DNA from: Chloroflexi bacterium RBG_19FT_COMBO_55_16
Lineage (GTDB): Bacteria; Chloroflexota; Anaerolineae; Anaerolineales; UBA4823
DNA length: 7,701 nucleotides
Direction of reading: 5' to 3'
NCBI GenBank assembly: GCA_001795335.1
Contig: MGOK01000104.1
Coordinates: 1 to 7,701 of the forward strand
Of this stretch, positions 1 through 6,371 are shown one piece after another. The first letter of the stretch is position 1. Each line of letters starts with the position of its first letter. Below the pieces are notes generated by a model that saw only the letters and a program-made list of their open reading frames with translations, was not told the DNA's origin and searched no databases. The position numbers and the translations under genes are program-made.

Positions 1-121
1 GGTACACCTCAGAAATTCCACTGGGGTTAATTGATTATAATACGACTTTATCTATCTCAATAGCCCTCAATGAGCGACTCTCTTATCACCCCTAATGATT
101 ATCCTCCATGTAATCACCCTT

Positions 122-145
122 CCTGGATCGATTTTGCCTGGATCC
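122..145. repeat. Short paired element: 8-bp direct repeat and GGATC/GATCC inverted repeat
   Basis: CCTGGATC occurs at 122-129 and again at 137-144, a 15-base period. The same bases give an inverted repeat, GGATC at 125-129 and GATCC at 141-145, with an 11-base loop. The loop region contains CGATTTTGC (129-137), one mismatch from the CGATTTAGC core of the tandem repeats before the lacI-type gene. It lies about 65-90 bases upstream of the predicted transcription start of the operon, so a regulator site is possible. The arms are short and chance is a fair alternative. Confidence 0.25.
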
Positions 146-174
146 AACAAAATTAATCATACATTAGAATCTCA

Positions 175-203
175 TTGATCGCAAGTAATTAATAACCGAT
201 AAT
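175..203 (+). promoter_or_regulatory. Predicted sigma-70-type promoter of the glycoside operon
   Basis: TTGATC (175-180) and GATAAT (198-203) are separated by exactly 17 bases. Each hexamer is close to consensus (TTGACA, TATAAT). Transcription would start near 210, giving a leader of roughly 23 bases before the ATG at 233. A competing -10-like TATAAA sits at 210-215 but has a poorer -35 partner. The call is from pattern only. Confidence 0.5.
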
Positions 204-232
204 CTGTGTTATAAAGTTATGATAAACAAACT

Positions 233-2014
233 ATGCAGATGGATAAAATCGATATCTCTATTTTGGAGCACCTAAACACAATTTATAATGAAGAAACCAG
301 CCAGGAAGCCTTCATCCGCTTGAGTTCCTTGCTGGAACGCAATGCTTTCCTTATTCCTCCATGGGGGGCAGACAGAAAATGGCATCAACAATACAGGAGC
401 AGACCGAATGGACTCTCCGAACGCGATGCCATCTTGATCACTTACGGCGACCAAGTTAAGGAGCCAGGCAAACACCCCCTCCACTCACTGGCCAAATTCT
501 GCGAAAGGCACCTCACCGACCTGGTCAACGGGCTTCACATCCTGCCCTTCTCCCCCTCCTCGTCGGATGACGGCTTTGCGGTGATCGACTATCGGGCAGT
601 TGACCCGGCTCTCGGCGACTGGGAGGACGTGACCCGCTTGGGACAACATTTCAAGCTGATGTTTGATGCCGTGGTCAACCATGTCTCTACCCAGAACGTG
701 TGGTTCCAGAGCTTTTTGCGCACAGAACCAAAGTTCAGGGATTATTTCATCGTTATTGAAGGCAATCCAGACTTATCCCAAGTCGTCCGGCCGCGCGCTC
801 TGCCGTTGCTAACCCGCTTCGAAACGTCTTCCGGCTCCCGGCAGGTATGGACGACCTTCAGCGCTGACCAGGTGGATTTAAATTACCAGAACCCAGATGT
901 GCTTCTGGCGATCCTGGGGGTGCTGCTGTTCTACGTCGCCCAAGGCGCCGAATTCATCCGCCTGGATGCCATTGCTTACCTGTGGAAGGAGATCGGGACA
1001 TCCTGCATCCACCTGCCACAAACCCATCATATAATCCAACTCATGCGGGCTGTACTGGATGTGGTGGCTCCGCACGTGATGTTGATCACTGAAACCAACG
1101 TCCCGCATGCTGAGAACGTCTCGTATTTCGGGGATGGGACAAATGAGGCGCAAATGGTCTACAACTTTGCGCTGCCGCCATTGGTGCTGCATACCCTGCA
1201 AACTGGCAGTGCGCGAGTTCTCTCTGATTGGGCGGTGAGCCTCTCCCTGTCCCTGAGGCAAGCCACCTTTTTCAACTTCCTGGCTTCACATGATGGGATC
1301 GGACTCAACCCCGTGCGCGGCATCCTCTCCCAACAGGATATTGACTCCTTGGCAGAACAGACCATCACCCATGGTGGTCTGGTTTCGTACAAGCACGACC
1401 GGGATGGATCGCAAAGCCCCTACGAGCTCAATATCAATTATTTCGACGCGCTGTCGAATCCTTATGGAAGCGAGCCGATCGAGATCCAGGTAGATCGCTT
1501 CATTGCGGCGCAAGCGATTATGCTTTCTTTGCCCGGCGTGCCAGGAATTTACTTCCACAGCCTTTTCGGCTCGCGCGGGTGGCTGGAGGGTGTCCGACAA
1601 TCCGGCCAAAATCGGACAATTAACCGGCAGAAGCTGGAGCTCGCCAATCTGGAGAACGAACTGGATCAATCAAGATCCTTGCGACAAAGGGTGTTTCACG
1701 CTTATGCGCGGTTGTTGAAAGCTCGCACGGCTCACCCGGCTTTTCACCCCTTTGGCGATCAGCGCATATTGGATTGTGGGGAGGCGACCTTCGCCGTGCT
1801 GCGCCTTTCTCCAAGTGGATCCGAGCGCGTGCTCTGCTTGCAGAATGTCTCAAGCCAGGCTCAGTCCGTAGCAATGGATTTTCATCAAGCTTTAGGAGTG
1901 AAATCAGAACGGTTATTAGATTTAATTTCCAGACATCATCTTCACCCAGGTGAGCAAGCGCTGACTTTGTCGCCGTATCAAACCCTCTGGCTTGTAAGCG
2001 ACGACCGGCATTGA
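233..2014 (+). CDS. GH13_18 glycoside phosphorylase, probable glucosylglycerate phosphorylase (YcjM-like)
   Basis: The predicted reaction is reversible phosphorolysis of 2-O-alpha-glucosylglycerate to glucose-1-phosphate and D-glycerate (EC 2.4.1.352) in the cytoplasm; no signal peptide is visible. The 593-residue protein is a GH13 barrel with region I D145-x4-H150 (DAVVNH), nucleophile D245 in RLDA, acid/base E287 in ITETNVPH and transition-state stabiliser H353-D354 in ASHDGIGLNP. Long stretches match E. coli YcjM as I recall it, including RPRALPLLT, WKEIGTSCIHL, ITETNVPH, NFLASHDGIGLNP and PGVPGIY, so it is closer to the glucosylglycerate branch than to sucrose phosphorylase. The start is the first ATG after an in-frame stop at 212-214; a second ATG lies at 239. 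No Shine-Dalgarno sequence precedes it. It opens the operon. Subfamily membership is solid; exact acceptor (glycerate, glycerol or another) is inferred from similarity. Confidence 0.88.
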   Translation: MQMDKIDISILEHLNTIYNEETSQEAFIRLSSLLERNAFLIPPWGADRKWHQQYRSRPNGLSERDAILITYGDQVKEPGKHPLHSLAKFCERHLTDLVNGLHILPFSPSSSDDGFAVIDYRAVDPALGDWEDVTRLGQHFKLMFDAVVNHVSTQNVWFQSFLRTEPKFRDYFIVIEGNPDLSQVVRPRALPLLTRFETSSGSRQVWTTFSADQVDLNYQNPDVLLAILGVLLFYVAQGAEFIRLDAIAYLWKEIGTSCIHLPQTHHIIQLMRAVLDVVAPHVMLITETNVPHAENVSYFGDGTNEAQMVYNFALPPLVLHTLQTGSARVLSDWAVSLSLSLRQATFFNFLASHDGIGLNPVRGILSQQDIDSLAEQTITHGGLVSYKHDRDGSQSPYELNINYFDALSNPYGSEPIEIQVDRFIAAQAIMLSLPGVPGIYFHSLFGSRGWLEGVRQSGQNRTINRQKLELANLENELDQSRSLRQRVFHAYARLLKARTAHPAFHPFGDQRILDCGEATFAVLRLSPSGSERVLCLQNVSSQAQSVAMDFHQALGVKSERLLDLISRHHLHPGEQALTLSPYQTLWLVSDDRH

Positions 2015-2064
2015 ATCAGGATATTCCGAATGATAAAAAGCGCAATGCACAGGTAGAAGTCGAA

Positions 2065-3324
2065 ATGACCCTCCGCATTGGTTTTGTCTCCACTCGTTTC
2101 TCCGGGACAGATGGCGTCTCGCTCGAGGGGGAAAAATGGGCAACGGTTTTGGAAAGCCTCGGCCACACATGTTTTTATTTATCCGGTCAATCAGACCGGC
2201 CAAACAATCGAAGCCGGATAGTGCTTGAAGCGCATTTTAAAAATCCAGCCATCGAGGGCATCTATACCGCCGCATTTTCTGAACGTACTCGCCGCCCAGA
2301 GATCACAAGACTTATCCACAAATTGAGAGATGATCTCAAAGAACAAATTTACACATTTGTGCGCGATTTTGAGATCGATCTACTGCTCGTCGAAAACGCC
2401 CTGGCGATTCCGCTCAACATACCCCTGGGATTAGCCTTGACGGAATTTATTGCCGAGAGCGCTTTTCCGGTGATTGCCCACCACCACGATTTCTTTTGGG
2501 AACGCAAACGCTTCCTGGTAAACTGTGTTTGGGATTACTTGAATATGGCCTTTCCGCCCCACCTGCCCACTATCCACCATGTGGTGATCAACTCTTCGGC
2601 CGCTAACCAATTAAGCCTGCGCACAGGCATTTCCAGTATGACAATCCCCAACGTGATGGATTTTGAACACCCACCTGCTGCAGATGACGGGTATTCCGGT
2701 GACATCAAAGAAGCCTTGGGATTATTACCGGGTGAATTGCTGTTCCTCCAGCCAACGCGCGTAGTACCGCGCAAGGGGATCGAGCATGCCATCGAACTTA
2801 CCTGGCGTCTGGGGCTTAGAGCCCGGCTTGTGATTTCCCATGCTTCTGGAGACGAGGGGTACGCCTATCAGCGACACCTGCGGGATTATGCTGAAAGGCT
2901 GACGGTTCCAGTCAATTTCGTTTCGGAAGTCATCCGCGACAAGCGTGGTAAAACGCCAGATGGCCGCAAGATCTACACATTATGGGATGTATATCCCCAT
3001 GCCGACCTGGTGACCTACCCCTCCGATATCGAGGGCTTTGGCAACGCTTTTTTGGAGGCGGTTTACTTCCGCCGGCCGATCGTGGTTAACAATTTCTCGA
3101 TCTTTGCCACTGACATTAAACCTAAGGGTTTCCGCGTGATCGAATTCGATGGATATATTACCGACGATACCATCCAGCGGACGCGCAAAGTGTTGCAAGA
3201 CACAGGCCTTGCACAGGAGATGGCGGAGTACAATTACCAGCTGGCACGCCGACATTACTCCTTTACGATGCTGGAGCGCCACCTGCAAACTCTATTGACG
3301 GAGTGTTTCGGGGAGGAATATTAA
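2065..3324 (+). CDS. GT4 glycosyltransferase, mannosylglucosylglycerate-synthase-like
   Basis: This is a cytoplasmic retaining GT-B enzyme of 419 residues that should transfer a sugar from a nucleotide donor. Visible features are an N-terminal Rossmann strand with GTDGVSLE (residues 14-21), an HHHDFFWER motif in the acceptor domain, PTRVVPRKG with the expected donor-phosphate residues R232 and K237, and the GT4 E-x7-E motif at E323/E331 (DIEGFGNAFLEA). The N-terminal motif recalls mannosylglucosylglycerate synthase (MggS), which joins GDP-mannose to glucosylglycerate; that fits the neighbours but donor and acceptor are inferred. The ATG at 2065 is chosen because IGFVSTRFSGTDG is the usual start of the family. 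A TTG at 2011 overlapping the preceding stop codon would add 18 charged, unfamily-like residues and lacks a Shine-Dalgarno sequence. The site before 2065 is also weak (GAAG, 2056-2059). Confidence 0.82.
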   Translation: MTLRIGFVSTRFSGTDGVSLEGEKWATVLESLGHTCFYLSGQSDRPNNRSRIVLEAHFKNPAIEGIYTAAFSERTRRPEITRLIHKLRDDLKEQIYTFVRDFEIDLLLVENALAIPLNIPLGLALTEFIAESAFPVIAHHHDFFWERKRFLVNCVWDYLNMAFPPHLPTIHHVVINSSAANQLSLRTGISSMTIPNVMDFEHPPAADDGYSGDIKEALGLLPGELLFLQPTRVVPRKGIEHAIELTWRLGLRARLVISHASGDEGYAYQRHLRDYAERLTVPVNFVSEVIRDKRGKTPDGRKIYTLWDVYPHADLVTYPSDIEGFGNAFLEAVYFRRPIVVNNFSIFATDIKPKGFRVIEFDGYITDDTIQRTRKVLQDTGLAQEMAEYNYQLARRHYSFTMLERHLQTLLTECFGEEY

Positions 3325-3332
3325 ACAAACCT

Positions 3333-5123
3333 ATGCAAAACATGACAATACATGACTCCAACGAGGTAACCTCTCATTATCTCCTCTCGCTGAAGAATCA
3401 GATTGATCTGAAGAAAATGCCGTTTAGTGAACGCGGTTCACGCTTGCTCGTTTTTCGGAGCGATGATCATCTCTCGATCCGCCTGGCTGAACGATGGTTC
3501 AAGCGGGAAGGCCAGCTAGCCGCCTACCGGGAACGCCCGCCGCTGGTCAATGAATGGGTATTCACTGATGGAGAGGGAAACCCGCTAGCGCTCAACCTGA
3601 CCACCTACCCGCACCGGATCGATATCCATACTTCCATTGGTACATTCCACCTGACCTACTTGGATATTGAAACCCTCCTGTTCACGCTTCCTCCCACCCA
3701 TTGCGGAATTTCCTTCCAGGCCAACCTGGACACTGCTAAGACTGACCGAAGGGGGGGCATCCTGCGCATGACCGGGGACATCCGCCGTAATATTGCCTAC
3801 TCCACCAACGCCCGGATTACCCACAACACAATCCTGCCGGTCAGTTCCCTAACCCAACAGGTGACCCTCAGGGTGGAGGCCGAGGTTGGCTCAGCTCTGC
3901 TGCTGAACATCACCCCGCGCCTGGGTTTCAACCGCTATATCCCCAACCCAATCAAAGCTTTGGAGACCGCTGCCCAGCGCTGGCATGATTGGTTTGCCGC
4001 CGCGCCCGCAGTGCTCAGCGAATATCAAAAAAAATACTATTATGCCTGGTGGGTGATGCGCGCCGGGCTGATCTCCACCCGCTTCTACACCACCCGCGAG
4101 GCGATGACCCCCTCCATTGTTCACTACGTCGGCGTGTGGCAATGGGACGCCTATTTCCACGCTTTGGCCTACCGCCATTTAGACATGCCACTCGCCCAAG
4201 ACCAGCTGCGCATCCTGCTCGATCACCAACGCCAGGACGGCATGATCCCGGATGCAGTTCACGACGAAGGCACGGTAACCCACCTGACTTACCCTGTTGA
4301 GGCCGATGTCACCAAACCACCGCTTATCGGCTGGGCTGCCTTGAAACTCTTCGAGCTGGATGGTGACCGCGAATTCCTGGAAGAAATTTATGAACCGATC
4401 GTGCGCTGGAATAATTGGTGGTTCGAGAAGAACGACCTGGACCGCAACGGCTTAAGCGAGTACCAGCACCCCTATTCGTCAGGTCTGGACGACAGCCCCT
4501 TGTGGGATGAAGGTATGCCGGTCGAATCCCCCGATCTAAACTCTTACTTGTGCTTGCAGCAGGAAAGTCTGGCGAGGATCGCTCAGATAATCGGCGAACG
4601 AGAGGACGCCGAGGCCTGGACAAAGCGCGGCGCGGCGATGGCCGGCCGGATGTTGAGCAAGATGTGGGATCCCGCGGCCGGCCTGTTCTGGGCCAGGAAA
4701 GAGGGTTCACCGATAATTGTCCGCACGCCCTTTAACCTTTTTCCGCTGATCACTGGGCGCATGCCGCCAGAGATTGCCAATCGCCTGGTGAGCCATCTCA
4801 CCGATGAACGGCAGTTCTGGCCGCGCTATCCCGTCCCAACCGTAGCCCTGGATGATCCGAAGTACAATCCTAACCAGATGTGGCGTGGGCCGACCTGGGT
4901 CAACGTAAACTACTTATTGATCGAAGGCCTTCAACGGTCGGGGTTTCCCAGGGTGGCGGATGAACTCCGCCGTAAGACGCTAGCCTTGATCCAACAGCAA
5001 GACGACATCTATGAATATTACAATCCAGAGACCGGGGAGAATCCACCCGAGGCGGCCTCCGTTTTCGGCTGGTCGTCAGCGGTGTATATAGACCTGGCCA
5101 TTCAGGCCTCCCGCGAATTCTGA
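3333..5123 (+). CDS. GH63/MGH1-like glycoside hydrolase, candidate glycosyl-glycerate hydrolase
   Basis: The protein has 596 residues and no signal peptide, so it should act in the cytoplasm. Residues from about 25 to 210 form a beta-rich N-terminal region; the rest is an (alpha/alpha)6 barrel. Family landmarks are WQWDAYF with the likely catalytic acid D272, GLDDSPLWD (384-392), MWRGPTWVNVNYLL (from 516) and YEYYNPETGE with the likely catalytic base E561. These match the Asp and Glu positions of mannosylglycerate hydrolase (EC 3.2.1.170) and glucosylglycerate hydrolase (EC 3.2.1.208). Those enzymes are about 430-450 residues, so the N-terminal region is extra, and a longer substrate such as mannosylglucosylglycerate is conceivable. 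The start is the ATG at 3333, eight bases after the preceding stop, with GGGAGGA at 3311-3317 at a rather long spacing of 15; another ATG lies at 3342 and an overlapping GTG at 3303. The family call is strong; the substrate is not established. Confidence 0.82.
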   Translation: MQNMTIHDSNEVTSHYLLSLKNQIDLKKMPFSERGSRLLVFRSDDHLSIRLAERWFKREGQLAAYRERPPLVNEWVFTDGEGNPLALNLTTYPHRIDIHTSIGTFHLTYLDIETLLFTLPPTHCGISFQANLDTAKTDRRGGILRMTGDIRRNIAYSTNARITHNTILPVSSLTQQVTLRVEAEVGSALLLNITPRLGFNRYIPNPIKALETAAQRWHDWFAAAPAVLSEYQKKYYYAWWVMRAGLISTRFYTTREAMTPSIVHYVGVWQWDAYFHALAYRHLDMPLAQDQLRILLDHQRQDGMIPDAVHDEGTVTHLTYPVEADVTKPPLIGWAALKLFELDGDREFLEEIYEPIVRWNNWWFEKNDLDRNGLSEYQHPYSSGLDDSPLWDEGMPVESPDLNSYLCLQQESLARIAQIIGEREDAEAWTKRGAAMAGRMLSKMWDPAAGLFWARKEGSPIIVRTPFNLFPLITGRMPPEIANRLVSHLTDERQFWPRYPVPTVALDDPKYNPNQMWRGPTWVNVNYLLIEGLQRSGFPRVADELRRKTLALIQQQDDIYEYYNPETGENPPEAASVFGWSSAVYIDLAIQASREF

Positions 5124-5141
5124 TCTTCTCCATGTTGCCTA

Positions 5142-5170
5142 TTGACTTGGGGGATCATTGTGTTTATAAT
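5142..5170 (+). promoter_or_regulatory. Near-consensus sigma-70-type promoter of the lacI-type gene
   Basis: TTGACT (5142-5147) and TATAAT (5165-5170) are separated by 17 bases. This is the best promoter match in the window, with one mismatch in twelve positions. The predicted start of transcription, about seven bases downstream, falls at or near 5177, the first base of the tandem repeats. It lies just 18 bases after the stop of the hydrolase gene with no terminator visible between, so read-through from the operon may add to lacI transcription. Confidence 0.75.
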
Positions 5171-5176
5171 ATTGGT

Positions 5177-5215
5177 AACACGATTTAGCAACACGATTTA
5201 GCAACACGATTTAGC
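5177..5215 (+). repeat. Three perfect tandem copies of a 13-bp repeat, candidate operator array
   Basis: AACACGATTTAGC occurs at 5177-5189, 5190-5202 and 5203-5215 with no mismatch and no spacer. The array starts at the predicted +1 and ends where the ribosome-binding site begins. Each copy has a CG-centred AAnnCGnnTT layout (AACACGATTT), a degenerate version of the CpG-centred operators typical of LacI-family proteins. A role in autorepression of the adjacent regulator gene is inferred from position. Alternatives are a slippage-prone 5' UTR repeat, or a site for another protein. It is not a CRISPR array because there are no spacers. Confidence 0.9.
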
Positions 5216-5216
5216 A

Positions 5217-5220
5217 GAGG
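5217..5220 (+). promoter_or_regulatory. Ribosome-binding site deciding the GTG start of the lacI-type gene
   Basis: GAGG at 5217-5220 lies seven bases before the GTG at 5228, supporting that codon rather than the out-of-frame GTG at 5226. It follows the third 13-bp repeat directly, so a protein bound to the repeats or a change in repeat number could influence access to it. Confidence 0.6.
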
Positions 5221-5227
5221 TTCCAGT

Positions 5228-6265
5228 GTGGTTAAAAGAGTTACAGCCAGGGATGTCGGAAAACTCGCTAACGTCTCTCCCACCACTGTTTCCTTCGTCC
5301 TCAACAATGTTCCAGGTATGCGCATCAGCGAGGAGACGCGCACAGCCGTCTTGGAAGCCGCTCGCCAGTTAAATTACCATCCTGATGCTACCGCAAGGCG
5401 CATGGTCTCTGGAAAGACACAGATCATAGGCCTTGTCATGCGCCAAAGCCCGGAACAAGCCTATGCAGACCGACTCCTGCCTCAAATCCTTCTAGGCCTT
5501 AGCCGGTCGGCTTCCGCGAAGGGGTATCATATCCTCTTCGAACCGATAGCCCCTACCGACCGTTCAGATACCTATATGAAGCTGATCCAGGAGCGACACG
5601 TAGATGGGATTGTGCTTTCAGGGCCGCGCTACGATGACCAGGAATTGCTCAAAATTCACGCTGATGGCGCACACATCGTCCTATTAGGACAACTACCTAA
5701 CTCTAATATTCCGTTTGTGGATATAGATAACATCGGTGGAGCAAGATTAGCCACACAACATCTGGTTGGTCTAGGCTATCGTCGGATCGCTCTGATCACC
5801 AACGCTTCTCCAGCCTATACAGCCAGCGCAGATCGGGTGACTGGCTACCAGCAGGCACTCGAAGCGGCGAGCATCCCATTCGATCAAGCCCTGATCAGTT
5901 ATGGCAACTTTACCGTCCAAAGCGGTATTAATGCCATGAACGAATTGTTCATAAATAATTCTAACTTGACAGCGGTGTTCGTTGCCTCAGATACCGTCGC
6001 TCTTGGAGCACTACAAGCCATCCGCTCCCAGGGTTTGCGCGTTCCCGAAGACATCGCTTTAGTTGGCTTTGACGACATACCGTTGGCTGAGTACGTTGAT
6101 CCGCCTCTCACCACCATCCGGCTACCTGCCTTTGGCTTGGGATGGGGCGCGACCGAGATGCTCATCCGCCTGATCGAGCAGGAAGAGATACAGAATCAGA
6201 ATGTGTTATTGGAAACAGAGCTGGTAGTGCGCAGATCCTGTGGAGCGCACCTTGCTACCCAATGA
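5228..6265 (+). CDS. LacI/GalR-family transcriptional regulator
   Basis: The 345-residue protein has the family's usual length and layout. An N-terminal helix-turn-helix spans about residues 6-25 (TARDVGKLANVSPTTVSFVL), followed by the hinge segment from L48 (LNYHPDATARRMVSGKT). A periplasmic-binding-protein-like effector domain begins at IIGLVM near residue 66 and ends with VALVGFDDIPLAEY and PPLTTIRLP. The start is GTG, supported by GAGG seven bases upstream and by alignment of the helix-turn-helix to the start. The hinge residue equivalent to the minor-groove-intercalating Leu56 of E. coli LacI appears to be Met59. It has its own promoter, whose start region holds three tandem repeats, suggesting autoregulation. 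Likely targets are the upstream glycoside operon and the downstream transporter; the effector is probably a sugar, glycoside or sugar phosphate and cannot be named from sequence. Confidence 0.93.
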   Translation: MVKRVTARDVGKLANVSPTTVSFVLNNVPGMRISEETRTAVLEAARQLNYHPDATARRMVSGKTQIIGLVMRQSPEQAYADRLLPQILLGLSRSASAKGYHILFEPIAPTDRSDTYMKLIQERHVDGIVLSGPRYDDQELLKIHADGAHIVLLGQLPNSNIPFVDIDNIGGARLATQHLVGLGYRRIALITNASPAYTASADRVTGYQQALEAASIPFDQALISYGNFTVQSGINAMNELFINNSNLTAVFVASDTVALGALQAIRSQGLRVPEDIALVGFDDIPLAEYVDPPLTTIRLPAFGLGWGATEMLIRLIEQEEIQNQNVLLETELVVRRSCGAHLATQ

Positions 6266-6371
6266 GCCTGATATTCCAAAAATTTCAGAAAGGAGAGAAG
6301 ATAATCCACATCCCACGGGTCCCCAATCACCTTAAACAAGCCCTATCTTTAGACAAGTTTGGAGGAACACT
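6266..6371 (+). promoter_or_regulatory. Leader between regulator and binding-protein genes, with strong ribosome-binding site
   Basis: The only clear element is GGAGG at 6361-6365, ideally spaced before the ATG at 6372. A second Shine-Dalgarno-like AAAGGAG at 6290-6296 has no ATG, GTG or TTG at a usable distance. GATAAT at 6300-6305 lacks a -35 partner. No factor-independent terminator follows the regulator gene, so the binding-protein gene may be read from the lacI promoter or from a promoter too divergent to recognise. Confidence 0.45.

Larger units (their letters stand above)
1..232. other. AT-rich intergenic leader upstream of the phosphorylase gene
   Basis: No convincing coding frame is visible in this stretch, and no end of an upstream gene can be recognised. 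It is clearly richer in A and T than the genes that follow. It contains a plausible sigma-70-type promoter (175-203) and a small element with an inverted and a direct repeat (122-145). A second TATAAT lies at 36-41 but has no acceptable -35 box 17 bases upstream. No terminator hairpin followed by a T-run was found for a preceding gene. Confidence 0.6.

Noticed and set aside
36..41. TATAAT as a promoter -10 box
   Set aside because: The bases 17 upstream do not resemble a -35 box and the site is almost 200 bases from the first gene; such hexamers are common in A/T-rich DNA.
217..225. TTATGATAA palindrome as an operator before the phosphorylase gene
   Set aside because: It is only nine bases of A/T-rich sequence, expected by chance in this region, and lacks the central CpG typical of LacI-family sites.
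2011..2064. Glycosyltransferase start at TTG 2011 overlapping the phosphorylase stop
   Set aside because: The added 18 residues are charged and unlike the family N-terminus, and no ribosome-binding site precedes the TTG; the ATG at 2065 gives the expected IGFVSTRF-type start. It cannot be fully excluded because a stop/start overlap could couple translation.
3303..3332. GH63 gene start at GTG 3303 inside the end of the glycosyltransferase gene
   Set aside because: The GGGAGGA motif lies downstream of that GTG, so it can only serve the ATG at 3333 or 3342.
4324..4710. Minus-strand open frame of 128 codons inside the hydrolase gene
   Set aside because: It is Arg/Pro/Ser-rich, has no recognisable domain and lies fully opposite a well-supported gene; it is an antisense shadow. 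The same holds for minus-strand frames at 878-1261, 1286-1669 and 6420-6791.
5121..5141. Terminator between the hydrolase gene and the lacI promoter
   Set aside because: No GC-rich stem followed by a T-run is present; the gap before the -35 box is only 18 bases.
5177..5215. CRISPR-like array
   Set aside because: Repeats are 13 bp, directly abutting with no spacers, and no cas genes are present; it is a simple tandem repeat.
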